A stretch of DNA of 64,000 bases from Xylophilus rhododendri (GTDB lineage: Bacteria > Pseudomonadota > Gammaproteobacteria > Burkholderiales > Burkholderiaceae_C): contig NZ_CP047650.1 in NCBI RefSeq assembly GCF_009906855.1, positions 620,001-684,000 on the forward strand. The letters are read 5' to 3'. Shown here in pieces: positions 18,543 through 28,082 of the stretch. Within the stretch, counting starts at the first letter, position 1. Every line of letters begins with the position of its first letter. The translations under genes and the position numbers were made by a program. The notes beneath the pieces were generated by a model. The model worked only from the letters and a program-made list of their open reading frames with translations, did no database searches and was not told the DNA's origin.

Positions 18543-19520
18543 TTAGAGGGAGCGCGCCACCGCGTCGGCCAATGCCCTTTGCGCCGGCGGCGGCAGCACG
18601 CCCAGGCGCAGGTGGCCGGGCAGGCCGAAGGAGGCGCAGTCGCGCACCTGCACGCCCAGGGCGCGCAGGCGGGCCGGCAGGTCGGACGGGGTGGACTCGG
18701 GCAGGCGCACGGCGAAGAAGTTGGCGACCGAGGGCAGGCAGTGCCAGCCCAGGTCTTCGCAGAGGTTGAGCTGGGCGAGTTTCCAGCCGCGCAGGGTCTC
18801 CAGGCTGTCGGCCAGCCAGGCCTGGGTGTCCGCCCGGCACCAGGCATCGAGCATGGCCACGCCGTGGCTGCCGATGGGCCAGGACGGCGCGAGGCGGTCG
18901 AGCGCTGCGGCCTCGTCCTGCGCGCCGGGCGGCGCCACCAGATAGGCGGCACGGATGCCGGTCATGCCCAGGGCCTTGTTGGGGGTCCACAGCTGCCAGA
19001 AGCGGTCGGCGGAGGGGCCGGCCCAGGGGTCGGGGCCTTCCAGGCGCAGCGGCGCATAGGCGCGGTCGACCACCCGCAGCGCGGCGCCGTCGCTCTCGCC
19101 CGGGGTGTCGGACAGGCCCAGCGGGCTCGATGGGTCACAGGCCCAGGCCAGCGCATGGGCGGTGTCGGCGCCGCGCAGCTGAACTTCCAGGCCCCAGGCT
19201 TCGGCGGCGTGGCGGTAGTCGCCGTAGGCATAGCCGGGCAGCACGGCTCGCCGGATGCCGCGCTGCACCGCGCGGGCGGTCAGGCGCAGGATGGCCTCGC
19301 TGGCGCTGGCCGCGGGCACGATGCGCGCCACGTCCACGCCGTGGTGGGCGGCCAGGTCGTGGCGCAGGGCTTGATAGGCGGGATCGGGGTAGGCGCGCGG
19401 GTCGGCCCGCATCACGGCGGACAGCGCGCTCGGGCAAGGGCCGCAGGCGTTGGCGTTGGTCGAGAAATCAAAGGGGGCCGGACCGGAAGCATCCGGTCCG
19501 CCATGGGCGCGGTAGGGCAT
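18543..19520 (-). CDS. cobC: Threonine-phosphate decarboxylase (CobC/CobD-type aminotransferase fold)
   Basis: A 325-residue PLP-dependent class I/II aminotransferase-fold enzyme. In cobalamin synthesis it decarboxylates L-threonine-O-3-phosphate to (R)-1-amino-2-propanol phosphate, the nucleotide-loop linker. The PLP lysine is in WTPNKALGMTG near residue 190; the N-terminal FSTNANACGP and YPDPAYQALR segments are typical. It overlaps cobD (CbiB) by one base. Naming follows the Pseudomonas/Rhodobacter convention; the Salmonella equivalent is called CobD. Confidence 0.85.
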   Translation of the reverse strand: MPYRAHGGPDASGPAPFDFSTNANACGPCPSALSAVMRADPRAYPDPAYQALRHDLAAHHGVDVARIVPAASASEAILRLTARAVQRGIRRAVLPGYAYGDYRHAAEAWGLEVQLRGADTAHALAWACDPSSPLGLSDTPGESDGAALRVVDRAYAPLRLEGPDPWAGPSADRFWQLWTPNKALGMTGIRAAYLVAPPGAQDEAAALDRLAPSWPIGSHGVAMLDAWCRADTQAWLADSLETLRGWKLAQLNLCEDLGWHCLPSVANFFAVRLPESTPSDLPARLRALGVQVRDCASFGLPGHLRLGVLPPPAQRALADAVARSL

Positions 19521-20467
19521 CAGGGCAGTACTCCGCCCAGCAGTGCGAGCAAACCGATGGAAAGGACGATGCGGCCGGTGCAGCGCAGGGCGGCGGCTGT
19601 GTCTGCCGCCTGCGGCACGCGGCCTTCGGGGAACAGCAGGTAGTGGCCGGGCTTGCCCAGGCGCACGCCCAGGCGCAGGGCCATGGCGCCCATGGGCCAG
19701 CCGCCGTTGGGGGATAGGGTGATGCGCGCTTGCGCGGGCAATGCGCGCCACGCGGCCAGGGGCGCGCCGACCAGCATCAGGGCGGCCGACAGGCGGGCGG
19801 GCAGCCAGGACAGCAGGTCGTCGGCCCGCGCCGTCCACTTGCCGGCCCATTCCCAGCAGCGGCCCTGGCGGCTGCCCCGATAGCCCCACATCGCATCGGC
19901 GGTATTGGCGAAACGGTAGAGCGCGGCGCCGGGCAGGCCCAGCAGCAGGAACCAGAACAGGGGCGCGATCACCGAATCGTTGAAGTTCTCGGCCAGGCTT
20001 TCGATGGCGGATTCGCGGACTTCCGAGGCGGTCAAGACCGAGGTGTCGCGGCTGACCAGGCGGGACAGCCGCGCCCGGCCGGCGCCCAGCGAATCGGCCA
20101 GCGCGGCTTCCACCGCCGAGGTCTCGTCGCGCAGCATGCGCCAGGCCAGCAGAGGCTTGAGCGCCAGGCCGAGCACGGCGGCGGCGAGCCAGGGATGCAG
20201 CAGGCGCATCGCCAGGTCCTGCACGGCCCAGGCGATCAGCACGCAGGCCAGTCCGCCGACAAACCAGGCCGCGGCACCTCGCCAGAAAGCCGGCATGTCG
20301 CGGCCCGGCGGGCAGTCACCCAGGGGCGCCACCCGCCTGCCGGCCCAGCCGAGGTAACGCCCCATGCCCACCACCGGATGCCAGCGGCGCGGCTCGCCCA
20401 GGGCGATGTCCACCCCCAGCGCCAGCAGCACGGCCAGCGCGGCGACGGCCCAGGGCAGTCCGCTCAA
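19520..20467 (-). CDS. cobD: Adenosylcobinamide-phosphate synthase (CbiB-type)
   Basis: An inner-membrane protein of 315 residues that couples cobyric acid to aminopropanol (phosphate) to give cobinamide (phosphate). It shows the family motifs [15 protein letters not shown] at the N-terminus, [16 protein letters not shown] in the middle and several hydrophobic helices. I chose the TTG at 20467 because TTGA overlaps the stop of cobO and puts the start just before the first membrane helix; there is no ATG or GTG in a sensible place. It ends overlapping the cobC start by one base. Confidence 0.85.
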   Translation of the reverse strand: MSGLPWAVAALAVLLALGVDIALGEPRRWHPVVGMGRYLGWAGRRVAPLGDCPPGRDMPAFWRGAAAWFVGGLACVLIAWAVQDLAMRLLHPWLAAAVLGLALKPLLAWRMLRDETSAVEAALADSLGAGRARLSRLVSRDTSVLTASEVRESAIESLAENFNDSVIAPLFWFLLLGLPGAALYRFANTADAMWGYRGSRQGRCWEWAGKWTARADDLLSWLPARLSAALMLVGAPLAAWRALPAQARITLSPNGGWPMGAMALRLGVRLGKPGHYLLFPEGRVPQAADTAAALRCTGRIVLSIGLLALLGGVLP

Positions 20468-21033
20468 TCCTCGATGCCCCGCTGCGCCGGCACGCCGGCC
20501 TGGAAGGCATGTTTGACCATGGTCATCTCGGTGACGGTATCGGCCAGCTCGATGATCTCGGGCGGGCAGCGCCGGCCGGTCAGGCACACATGCACCTCGC
20601 GCGGGCGCTGGCGCAGGGTGTCGAGCACGTCCTGCAGCGGCAGCCAGCCGTAGATCAGCGGGTAGGTGATCTCGTCGAGCACCACCAGGAAGAACTCGCC
20701 CGACAGGATGGCGTTGCGTGCCTTCACCCAGCCGTCGCGCGCCAGCTGCGCGCTGCGCTCCAGGTCCTGGCTCTTCCAGCTGAAGCCGTCGCCCAGGCCC
20801 TCGATGGGAATGCCCAGTTGTTCGAAGATGCGGTGTTCGCCGAAGCGCGCCGAGGGCACCTTCATGAACTGGTAGATGTGCACCGGCTTGCCGCGGCCAT
20901 GGGCGCGCATGGCCAGTCCGAAGGCCGAGGTGCTTTTGCCCTTGCCGTCGCCGGTGTTGACGATGACCAGGCCGCGGCGTTCGCCCTCGGGCTTCTCGTA
21001 GGGCTTCTCGGTGGGTGGGGTTTCGATTTGCAT
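20464..21033 (-). CDS. cobO: Cob(I)yrinic acid a,c-diamide adenosyltransferase
   Basis: Transfers the 5'-deoxyadenosyl group of ATP to reduced corrinoids. The 189-residue length and motifs match the CobA/CobO/BtuR family: the P-loop variant [14 protein letters not shown] (about 27-40), [11 protein letters not shown], and [10 protein letters not shown]. The ATG at 21033 is used; upstream in-frame codons would run into btuD. It overlaps cobD by 4 bases and follows btuD by 28. Confidence 0.95.
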   Translation of the reverse strand: MQIETPPTEKPYEKPEGERRGLVIVNTGDGKGKSTSAFGLAMRAHGRGKPVHIYQFMKVPSARFGEHRIFEQLGIPIEGLGDGFSWKSQDLERSAQLARDGWVKARNAILSGEFFLVVLDEITYPLIYGWLPLQDVLDTLRQRPREVHVCLTGRRCPPEIIELADTVTEMTMVKHAFQAGVPAQRGIED

Positions 21034-21061
21034 GGAGGTCTTTCGTAGAGTTGGCACGGCT

Positions 21062-21838
21062 TCAGGCGCGCGGCACGACGGCCCAGCCGCCTTCCAGCGG
21101 CACGATGGCGATGCGGTGTTCGAAGACGGCTTCCAGCGCCGCATGGGTGGCCGCATCGTGCGGCGCGCCGGCATGCAGCACCCGGCCGGCCTGCAGCACC
21201 ACGACATGGTCGGCGTGCAGGGCGAAGCCGATCTCGTGCAGCACGCTGACCACGGCCGCGCCCTGTGCGGCCAGGCCGCGCACCAGGGCCAGCCAGTCGG
21301 ACTGGTGGGGCGGATCGAGGTTGGCCAGGGGCTCGTCCATCAGCAGCACCCGGGCCTGCACCGCCAGCGCACGCGCCAGCAGTACCCGCTGGCGTTCGCC
21401 GCCGGAGAGTTCGCCCAGGGGACGGTCGCGCCAGTCCCAGGCATGGGTGGCGCGCAGCGCCTGTTCGACGGCGGCGCGGTCGGCCGGGCCGGGCGGCGCC
21501 AGCCAGGGGCGGTGCGGCAGGCGGCCGAGCATGGCCACGTCCCAGGCGCTGAGGTCGTCGGCACCGCCGTCGGCCCCTTCGCCCTGGCCCAGCCAGGCGA
21601 GCTGGCGGGCGCGTTCGCGGGCCGGCCAGTCGGACAGCGCCCTGCCCTGCAGTTCCACCTTTCCGGCGCTGGCGGGCAGCAGGCCGGCCAATAGCTTCAG
21701 CAGGGTGGACTTGCCGGCGCCGTTGGGCCCGACGATGCTGGTCCAGCAGCCGGCCGGCAAATCGAGAGCTATGCCGTGCAGCACCTCGGCACGGCCCAGG
21801 CGGGCGTGCAGGCCGCGGGCACTCAGGGCGGTGTTCAT
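21062..21838 (-). CDS. btuD: Cobalamin ABC importer, ATP-binding protein
   Basis: A 258-residue ATPase of the FecE/BtuD type that powers corrinoid import. Walker A is GPNGAGKST (37-45), the signature LSGGERQR, Walker B VLLMDEP, and the switch His in SVLHEIG. ATGA overlap with the permease stop sets the start at 21838. With btuC and btuF it makes a complete BtuCDF importer; assignment to B12 rather than haem or siderophore rests on the surrounding cob genes and riboswitch. Confidence 0.9.
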   Translation of the reverse strand: MNTALSARGLHARLGRAEVLHGIALDLPAGCWTSIVGPNGAGKSTLLKLLAGLLPASAGKVELQGRALSDWPARERARQLAWLGQGEGADGGADDLSAWDVAMLGRLPHRPWLAPPGPADRAAVEQALRATHAWDWRDRPLGELSGGERQRVLLARALAVQARVLLMDEPLANLDPPHQSDWLALVRGLAAQGAAVVSVLHEIGFALHADHVVVLQAGRVLHAGAPHDAATHAALEAVFEHRIAIVPLEGGWAVVPRA

Positions 21839-22836
21839 CGGCGTGCTCCCCGGCGATGCATCAGCCACAGCAGGTAGCCGCCGCCCAGCAGCGCGGTCAG
21901 CACGCCCACCGGCAGTTCCAGCGGCGCGAAGAGGCCGCGGGCCAGCAGGTCGGACGCCATCAGCAGCAGTCCGCCCATGCCGGCCGACAGGATGAGCAAT
22001 GCGGCATGCGTGCTGCGCACCAGCGGCCGCACCAGGTGCGGCGCGGCCAGGCCCACGAAGGCGATCAGCCCGGCATGCGCCACCGCCGTGGCGGTGCACA
22101 GCGCCAGCACGGCGACCAGGGCGGCGCGCAGCGTGGGCAGCGCCAGGCCCAGGCTGGTGGCGGTGGCCTCGCCCAGGGCCAGGCCGTCGAGCACCGGGGC
22201 CAGCAGCAGCGACACGATCAGACACCCCAGCAGCACCGCCGCCATCAGCGCCACCGCCTGCCAGCCCAGGAAGGCGGTGCTGCCCAGCGTGAAACCCTGC
22301 ATCGCTTCCAGGATGCGCGGCGCGGCCAGCGTGACGAGATCCTTGGCCGCCCCCAGCACCACACCCACGATCACCCCGCCCAGCAGCAGGCGCAGCGTGT
22401 GCTGCGCGCCGCGCGCCAGGGCCAGGGTCAGCAGCACGGCGATCACGGCGCCGACGAAGGCCGCGCCGGTCACGCCCAGTTGGATCAGCCAGTCGCCCGC
22501 CATGGCCGCCGCCGGCGACTGGCCCGCCACCAGCAGCGCCAGCGCGGTGCCCAGCGACGCGCCGGAGGCGCTGCCCAGCAGATAGGGTTCGGCCAGCGGA
22601 TTGCGGAACAGCCCCTGCGCCACCGCGCCCGCCAGGCCGAGCAGCGCGCCGCAGACCCAGGCGCCTGCGGTGCGCGGCAGGCGGATGTCCCAGACGATCT
22701 GCCAGGCCACAGGGTCCTGCCGCACCGCCCGCAGGCTGTCGATGCCGGTGCTGCCGATGGCCGCGCCCAGCGCCAGCAGCGCGCAGGAGGCGACCAGCAG
22801 CAGCGCGCCCAGCAGCCAGGGCCTTCTCCTGGTCAC
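21835..22836 (-). CDS. btuC: Cobalamin ABC importer, permease
   Basis: A FecCD/BtuC-family permease of 333 residues with about ten hydrophobic helices. Family landmarks are the early RLPRTAGAWVCGALLGLAG stretch, PLAEPYLLGSASGA, and GLIAFVGLAAPHLVRP, the cytoplasmic coupling loop that meets BtuD. The GTG at 22836 forms a GTGA overlap with the btuF stop and is preferred over the ATG 45 bases upstream. Confidence 0.9.
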   Translation of the reverse strand: MTRRRPWLLGALLLVASCALLALGAAIGSTGIDSLRAVRQDPVAWQIVWDIRLPRTAGAWVCGALLGLAGAVAQGLFRNPLAEPYLLGSASGASLGTALALLVAGQSPAAAMAGDWLIQLGVTGAAFVGAVIAVLLTLALARGAQHTLRLLLGGVIVGVVLGAAKDLVTLAAPRILEAMQGFTLGSTAFLGWQAVALMAAVLLGCLIVSLLLAPVLDGLALGEATATSLGLALPTLRAALVAVLALCTATAVAHAGLIAFVGLAAPHLVRPLVRSTHAALLILSAGMGGLLLMASDLLARGLFAPLELPVGVLTALLGGGYLLWLMHRRGARR

Positions 22837-23735
22837 TCGGCCTTCCCGGGCTGGCGCTTGGCCGACTTTTCGACGAGGCATTCGGCCATGGCGCGCGCGG
22901 CTTCAGCCATACGCGGCCCGGGCCGCACCACCACGTCGGATATCTCGGGGCCGAAGACACAGACATTGCCCGTCTTCATCGCCCGCATGCTTTGCCAGCC
23001 CGGGTAGGGCACCATGGACTGCATGCTGCGGTTGCCGATCATGATCACGTCCGGATCGGCGCGCACCACGAACTCCGGGTTCAGGCGCGGGAAGGGCCCC
23101 AGCGATGCCGGCACCACGTTGCGTGCGCCCAGGCGGGTGAGCGTCTCGCCGATGAAGGAGGACTCGCCGGCCGCATACGGCCCGCGGCTCACCTCGAAAT
23201 ACACCCGCATGCCATGCGCCCGTTCGGGCAAGGACTGGGCAGCGGCCAGCACCCCGGCGTCGATCTCGCGCCAGAGCCGGTCGGCCGACGAAGTGGGCAA
23301 GCCCAGCAGCGTGGCGATCTGGCCCAGCACCCGGCGCACGTCGACATGGGTCTTGGGCTCCAGCGCCACCACCGGAATGCCCAGGGCTTCGAGCCGCGCG
23401 CTGGCCCGGGAGGACACGGCCAGCAGCACCACGTCGGGCTTGAGGGCGACGATGGCCTCGATGCTCGGATCCAGCCCGCCGCCCACCTGCGGCAGGCCGC
23501 GCACGAAGGCCGGTGCGTTGGAATAGCGGTCCACGCCGACCAGGCGCTGGCACTGGTCCAGCGCGCAGACGCTTTCGGTCAGCGAGGGCAGCAGGGTCAC
23601 GATGCGCTGGGGCACCCGCGGCAGGGTGATGACACGGCCCCGGCCATCGGTGACGGACGGGCCGGCATCGGCCGCCTGCACCGCGCCGCAAGCCGCGAGC
23701 AGGCCCAGCCACAAGGCAAAAACGATCTTCTTCAC
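22833..23735 (-). CDS. btuF: Periplasmic cobalamin-binding protein
   Basis: A 300-residue class III solute receptor. Signal peptide at residues 1-21 (MKKIVFALWLGLLAACGAVQA); a Cys at position 16 is in the hydrophobic stretch but the lipobox is weak, so soluble periplasmic export is likelier. Typical features are PQRIVTLLPSLTESVCALDQ, VGVDRYSNAP, and DVVLLA. It overlaps cobU and btuC by 4 bases each. Confidence 0.88.
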   Translation of the reverse strand: MKKIVFALWLGLLAACGAVQAADAGPSVTDGRGRVITLPRVPQRIVTLLPSLTESVCALDQCQRLVGVDRYSNAPAFVRGLPQVGGGLDPSIEAIVALKPDVVLLAVSSRASARLEALGIPVVALEPKTHVDVRRVLGQIATLLGLPTSSADRLWREIDAGVLAAAQSLPERAHGMRVYFEVSRGPYAAGESSFIGETLTRLGARNVVPASLGPFPRLNPEFVVRADPDVIMIGNRSMQSMVPYPGWQSMRAMKTGNVCVFGPEISDVVVRPGPRMAEAARAMAECLVEKSAKRQPGKAE

Positions 23736-24283
23736 AAGCTTCCCTTGAGTACCAGCGGCAGCCCGGCCGCCACCAGCGTGACACGCTCGCAGACCGCCGC
23801 CAGCGCCTGGTTGATGCGGCCCAGCGCGTCCACATAGGCGCGAACCTCGCGGCCCATGGGCACCACGCCCAGGCCGATTTCGTTGGAGACCAGCACGACC
23901 GGGCCGGCGGCCTGCGCGACGGCGTCGGCGAGCCGATCCGTCTCCTGCGCGATGCCGGACTCGTCCAGCGGATGGAGGTTGGCGAGCCAGAGGGTGAGGC
24001 AGTCGACCACGATCAGCGTGTCGGCCCGGCTGTGCGCGGCGATGGCTTCGGCTAGGGCGCGCGGCGCTTCGACGGTGGCCGCACCGGGCAGGCGTTCGGC
24101 CCGGTCGGCGCGATGGCGTTCGATGCGGCTCTGCATCTCTTCATCGCCGCCATGCGCCGTCACCACGAAGCTCGCGCGATGCCCGGCATCGCCCGCCAGC
24201 CAGGCCTGCGCCAGCTGCTCGGCACGCCGCGACTTGCCGCTGCGCTGGCCGCCCAGCACCAGCTCGCTGCCCGCCACCCTCAT
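23732..24283 (-). CDS. cobU: Adenosylcobinamide kinase / cobinamide-phosphate guanylyltransferase
   Basis: A bifunctional 183-residue enzyme that phosphorylates adenosylcobinamide and then adds GMP, activating it for attachment of alpha-ribazole. The P-loop is GGQRSGKS (11-18); the ERHRADR segment near residue 55 holds the guanylylated histidine region; VVDCLTLWLANL and SNEIGLGVVP are standard CobU/CobP motifs. Also called cobP. It has 4-base ATGA overlaps on both sides. Confidence 0.93.
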   Translation of the reverse strand: MRVAGSELVLGGQRSGKSRRAEQLAQAWLAGDAGHRASFVVTAHGGDEEMQSRIERHRADRAERLPGAATVEAPRALAEAIAAHSRADTLIVVDCLTLWLANLHPLDESGIAQETDRLADAVAQAAGPVVLVSNEIGLGVVPMGREVRAYVDALGRINQALAAVCERVTLVAAGLPLVLKGSL

Positions 24284-25617
24284 GCGCGCCCGCCCAGCAA
24301 GGCGGCGACCGCTTCGGGGCAGGACGCGAACCAGGCGTGGAAGTAGCTCGCCATCACCCCTTCGTGGGCATAGACGGCTTCCCCGCCCTGCCCTGCCGAG
24401 CCGCCGTCCGGCCGCGCGGTGCGCGCCACCACCGGCAGCGGCGAGGCCGCGGTCGAGTAGTGGAAGGTATGGCCGCGCAAGGTGCCCGCCGGCAGCGCCA
24501 GCTGCTGCGGCCCCAGGGCTGCCAGCCGGCGCTGCATGCGGGTGACGCCCGGCAGCAGGCCCCAGCCGGGATGGCTACGGCCTTCCATGTCGCAGATCTC
24601 GTCCATCAAGGCCATCATGCCGCCGCACTCGGCCCAGACCGGCTTGCCGGCGGCGATGTGCGCGGCCAGGCCTTCGCGGCTGGCGGTGGCTTCGGCCAGC
24701 TGGCGCGGATACAGCTCGGGATAGCCACCGGGCAGCCAGACGGCGTCGCAGTCGGGCAGCGCCTCGCCGGCCAGCGGCGAGAAGAAGGACAGCTCGGCGC
24801 CCATGCCCCGCAGGGTGTCCAGATTGGCCTGGTAGACGAAGGCGAAGGACGCATCCCGCGCGATCGCCACCCGCCGGCCGGCCAGCAGCGCCGGCAGTTC
24901 GGATGTGGATGCGGGCGCGGGAAAGTCCACCGCCCAGCGCTCCAGCGGCAGCGCCGCCAGGGGCGTGGCGGCCAGGGCGTCGGCGGCCGCGTCGATGCGG
25001 GCCAGGGCCTCGCTCGCCGGCAGGTCGGCCGACAGGCCCAGGTGGCGTTCGCGCAGGGCCCAGTCGGCGCTGCGCGGCAGCGAGCCCAGCCAGTCGTCGG
25101 CATCCCGCAGGCCGGCCTTGAGCATGTCGCCATGGCGCAGGCTGGCGACCTGGTTGGCCAGTACCCCCGCCCAGGGCAGGCCTGGCCGGTAGTGGCGCAG
25201 GCCGTAGGCCAGCGCGCCGAAGGTGCCGGCCATCTTGCCGGCATCGACCACCGCCACCACCGGCACGCCGAAGCGTTCGGCCAGGTCGGCGGCGCTGGGC
25301 TGGCCGTCGAAGAGGCCCATGGCGCCTTCGATGACGATCAGGTCGTTTTCCTGCGCGGCCGCATGCAGCATGGCGGCGCAGCCCTGCTCGCCGACCATCC
25401 ACAGGTCGAGCGCATGAACCGGTGCGCCGGTGGCGGCTTCGAGCCAGTAGGGATCGAGGAAGTCCGGCCCCACCTTGAAGGCGCGCACGCGGCGCCCGGC
25501 GCGGGTGTGCAGGCGCGCCAGGGCCGCGGCCACGGTGGTCTTGCCCTGGCCGGAAGCCGGGGCCGCCACCAGGAGCGCGGGGCAGCGGGCAGAGAGCTCG
25601 TTTATTGCGGCGCCCAT
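24280..25617 (-). CDS. cobB: Cobyrinate a,c-diamide synthase
   Basis: A 445-residue glutamine-dependent amidase-ligase (CobB/CbiA). The N-terminal ATPase domain has APASGQGKTTVA (19-30) and KVGPDFLDPYWLE; the C-terminal amidotransferase domain has VWAECGGMMAL with the nucleophile Cys and a later HTFHYS. Acts on cobyrinate or hydrogenobyrinate; which one cannot be told, because no ring-synthesis genes are in the window. Overlaps btuB by 16 bases and cobU by 4. Confidence 0.93.
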   Translation of the reverse strand: MGAAINELSARCPALLVAAPASGQGKTTVAAALARLHTRAGRRVRAFKVGPDFLDPYWLEAATGAPVHALDLWMVGEQGCAAMLHAAAQENDLIVIEGAMGLFDGQPSAADLAERFGVPVVAVVDAGKMAGTFGALAYGLRHYRPGLPWAGVLANQVASLRHGDMLKAGLRDADDWLGSLPRSADWALRERHLGLSADLPASEALARIDAAADALAATPLAALPLERWAVDFPAPASTSELPALLAGRRVAIARDASFAFVYQANLDTLRGMGAELSFFSPLAGEALPDCDAVWLPGGYPELYPRQLAEATASREGLAAHIAAGKPVWAECGGMMALMDEICDMEGRSHPGWGLLPGVTRMQRRLAALGPQQLALPAGTLRGHTFHYSTAASPLPVVARTARPDGGSAGQGGEAVYAHEGVMASYFHAWFASCPEAVAALLGGRA

Positions 25618-27428
25618 TTCACGCCCACGTACAGCACACGACCGGGCGTGGCGTAGGTATTGGCCAGCTGGTAGGACTTGTCGGCGAGGTTGTCGATGCG
25701 TGCGACCAGGCTGTAGTCGCGGGCGATGCGGGTGCTGGCATAGAGGTTGAACAGCGTGTAGCCGCCCAGGCGCGTGGTGTTGGCCGCATTGTCCCAGCGA
25801 TGGGCGGATGTCTGCATTTCCGCGCCGGCGTCGATGTCGCCGAAGCGGGTATCTGCGCCCAGCACCGCATGCTGCTTCGCTCGGCGCGCCAGTTGCTTGC
25901 CGGTGTCCTCGTCCTTGGGGTCCTGCAGGTCCAGCGAGCCGCGCAGCGAGAAACCGGCGATCTTCTGGCTGCCGGCGAAGGTCACACCCGAGTACTCGGC
26001 ATGCGCGGTGTTGCGGTAGCAGCCCAGGGTGGAGCCGCAGCCGCCGGCGGCGCCGAAGGTGATCAGGTTCTCGACCTTGTTGCGGTAGACGGTGACGCTG
26101 GCCTCGCTCGCACCCTGCGACCAGCGCAGCGCGGCCTCGGCATTGCGCGAGGTCTCGGGCTGCAGCGTGCCCAGGCCGTAGATCGAGAAGCGCTGGTAGA
26201 GCGTGGGCGCGCGGAAGGCGGTGCCGATGGACGCGGTGGCGCGCCAGTTGGCGTTGAAGGCGTAGCCGTAGGCGGCGCTGCCGGTGTCCTTGCCGCCGAA
26301 CTCGCTGTCCTGGTCATGGCGGGCATGCAGCTGCAGGGTGTGCGGGCCCTGCTTGAAGGCATAGCCCAGGGCCAGGCCGTTCTGCGAGCGGTCGCGGTCG
26401 ATCGGGGCGTTCTGCAGGTTGTCTTCCCGGCGTTCCAGCGCGGCGGTGAAGCGATGCGGGCCGAAGGTGAACTCGTTCTGGAACAGGTAGTTGTGCAGCT
26501 CGGTCTTGGTCAGGTAGTAGCTGGGCTGCGTCTCGTAGCGGCTGCGCGAGGCGGTGGCCTGCAGCGTGGCCTTCCAGAAGTCGGTCCACTGGCCGGTGTA
26601 GGTGAGGCCTGCGGTGCGCAGCTGGTGGAAGTTGGTGTCGTTGCTGCGCAGCGTGCTGTCGTACTGCGAGTCCATGTCGTTGGCCAGGAAACTCGCGTCG
26701 AGGCGGTTGCGGGCGTCGATCTTGAAGCCCAGGCGCGCGTTGGCGGAGCTGCTGCGGTAGCCGTCCTTGTCCGGGTTCTGCGTGGGCAGCGGGCGGGCGT
26801 TGAAGCCGGTGCTGATCTCGCGGGCCGCGCCGATGGAGTAGTCGAAGGCGTTGTCGGTGCCGAAAGCGCCGCTGGCGCCGGCCTCGATCTTCTTGGTGCC
26901 ATGGGTGCCCGCGCCCACGCCCACATAGGGGTGGAAGCCGGCCTCGCCCTTCTTCGTGAACAGCTGGATCACGCCGCCGATGGCGTCGGAGCCATACACG
27001 GCGGCCGCCGGGCCGCGCAGCACTTCGATGCGCTCGATCTGGGACAGGGGGATCTGCTCCCAGATCACGCCGCCGGTCGATTGCGAATCGATGCGCACGC
27101 CGTCGAGGTAGACCGCGGTGAAGCGCGACTCGGCGCCGCGCAGGTACACGCTGGTGTTGTTGCCGGGGCCGCCGTTGCGGCTGATCTCGATGCCGGGCAG
27201 GCGCGCGAGAACGTCGGCCACGCCGACCGCGCCGCTGCGTTCGATGGTTTCGCGGTCGACCACCGAGACGTCGGACAACACGTCCGAGATCGGCTGCTCG
27301 GTGCGGTCGGCGGTGACCACGGTTTCCTTCAGCGATGCGGCCGAGGACTGGGCCAGCGCGGCGGACGCCAGGGCGAGTGTGGACAGGCAGGCAACGGCCT
27401 GCGCCACCAGGGAGAGACGGATTTTCAT
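25602..27428 (-). CDS. btuB: TonB-dependent outer-membrane corrinoid receptor
   Basis: A 608-residue outer-membrane beta-barrel receptor. It has a signal peptide (MKIRLSLVAQ...ALAQ, about 1-27), a TonB-box-like ETVVTADR at 35-42, a plug domain (about 45-150, RNGGPGNNTSVYLRG and RGPAAAVYGSDAIGGVI), and a C-terminal barrel ending VLYVGVKWAPQ, whose penultimate aromatic/hydrophobic pattern suits Bam recognition. First gene of the operon and directly downstream of the adenosylcobalamin riboswitch, so its expression should fall when cobalamin is plentiful. The same frame stays open into the riboswitch, but the signal peptide fixes the ATG at 27428. Confidence 0.93.
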   Translation of the reverse strand: MKIRLSLVAQAVACLSTLALASAALAQSSAASLKETVVTADRTEQPISDVLSDVSVVDRETIERSGAVGVADVLARLPGIEISRNGGPGNNTSVYLRGAESRFTAVYLDGVRIDSQSTGGVIWEQIPLSQIERIEVLRGPAAAVYGSDAIGGVIQLFTKKGEAGFHPYVGVGAGTHGTKKIEAGASGAFGTDNAFDYSIGAAREISTGFNARPLPTQNPDKDGYRSSSANARLGFKIDARNRLDASFLANDMDSQYDSTLRSNDTNFHQLRTAGLTYTGQWTDFWKATLQATASRSRYETQPSYYLTKTELHNYLFQNEFTFGPHRFTAALERREDNLQNAPIDRDRSQNGLALGYAFKQGPHTLQLHARHDQDSEFGGKDTGSAAYGYAFNANWRATASIGTAFRAPTLYQRFSIYGLGTLQPETSRNAEAALRWSQGASEASVTVYRNKVENLITFGAAGGCGSTLGCYRNTAHAEYSGVTFAGSQKIAGFSLRGSLDLQDPKDEDTGKQLARRAKQHAVLGADTRFGDIDAGAEMQTSAHRWDNAANTTRLGGYTLFNLYASTRIARDYSLVARIDNLADKSYQLANTYATPGRVLYVGVKWAPQ

Positions 27429-27458
27429 GAGAGACGACGGACAGTGAGGGCGGCCCTG

Positions 27459-27476
27459 GCCGGCTTCCCCGCCGGC
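27459..27476 (-). promoter_or_regulatory. GC-rich hairpin between riboswitch and btuB start
   Basis: Two GCCGGC blocks (27459-27464 and 27471-27476) can pair around a six-base loop, about 30 bases before the btuB ATG and about 60 after the B12 box. There is no U tract, so a role in translation control or Rho access is more likely than intrinsic termination. Confidence 0.35.
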
Positions 27477-27534
27477 TCTGGGCTCGATCGGCCCTTGCGG
27501 ACGCGCCACTCGGGCAACGTCTGCAGGACCACGT

Positions 27535-27765
27535 CGTTGGCCGGTATCCGGGCTGGGTGGAACCCGTGTGTCTCGCCTTCCCAGATGCCTTGCTTGCATC
27601 CAGTGGCCATGAGGGCACACGCGAGTCCGCGATAACGCTGCGGACTCTTTCCACCGACCGTTGCGGGGGCAGCGCAGGTCGGGCATGTCCGTCGGCGGAC
27701 AGCCCTCCTGCTTCCCGTTGAACTGCGCTGCCGAGAACCGGCGGCGCGAGCACCAACGGCGGCGA
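27535..27765 (-). promoter_or_regulatory. Adenosylcobalamin riboswitch
   Basis: The btuB leader on the minus strand carries the conserved parts of the B12 aptamer in order: TTGGTGCTCGCG at its 5' end, GGGAAGC, the GCTGCCCCCGCAACGGT core, and the B12 box AGCCCGGATACCGGCC at 27538-27554. It lies about 110 bases before btuB and should repress the whole btuB-cobQ operon when adenosylcobalamin is bound. Edges are approximate. Confidence 0.93.
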
Positions 27766-27848
27766 TTCTATGCGACCCCGCCACAGGGACTAAGCGCCCA
27801 CCCGGCGATCTTTCGGACGCATGTTTCAAAACCCTACAATCATGGGCC

Positions 27849-28082
27849 ATGGCCCAATCCTCCGTCCCCCTTGAGCAAGTCGCCGAGCGCGTAGAACGAT
27901 TGCTGTTGCGCCATGCCGAGCTGCGCCGCACCAATGCCCTGCTGGCCGAGCAGGTCGCCAGCCTCACCCGCGAGCGCGACGCCCTGCAGGTGCGCCTGCA
28001 TGCCGCGCGGGTGCGGGTGGATGCGGTGCTGGAGCGCCTGCCGCTGGCGCTCGACAGCGAAACCGATGGAGGCCGCGCATGA
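27849..28082 (+). CDS. Small coiled-coil protein, TIGR02449/ZapB-like
   Basis: A 77-residue protein that is almost wholly a coiled coil, with heptad leucines (VERLLLRHAELRRTNALLAE, then VASLTRERDALQVRLHAARV). Its position directly before zapA, with an ATGA overlap, is the usual place of this family in betaproteobacteria. It probably acts with ZapA at the Z-ring, by analogy with ZapB. TACAAT ending at 27840 could be a -10 box, but no convincing -35 is seen. Confidence 0.75.
   Translation: MAQSSVPLEQVAERVERLLLRHAELRRTNALLAEQVASLTRERDALQVRLHAARVRVDAVLERLPLALDSETDGGRA

Noticed and set aside
17701..18990. A long minus-strand frame extending upstream of cobQ
   Set aside because: It is antiphase to the NYN and cobC genes, is arginine/proline-rich, and is only a by-product of high GC. 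cobQ starts at 17700.
27429..27686. An N-terminal extension of btuB
   Set aside because: The in-frame codons overlap the riboswitch, and the signal peptide begins at 27428.
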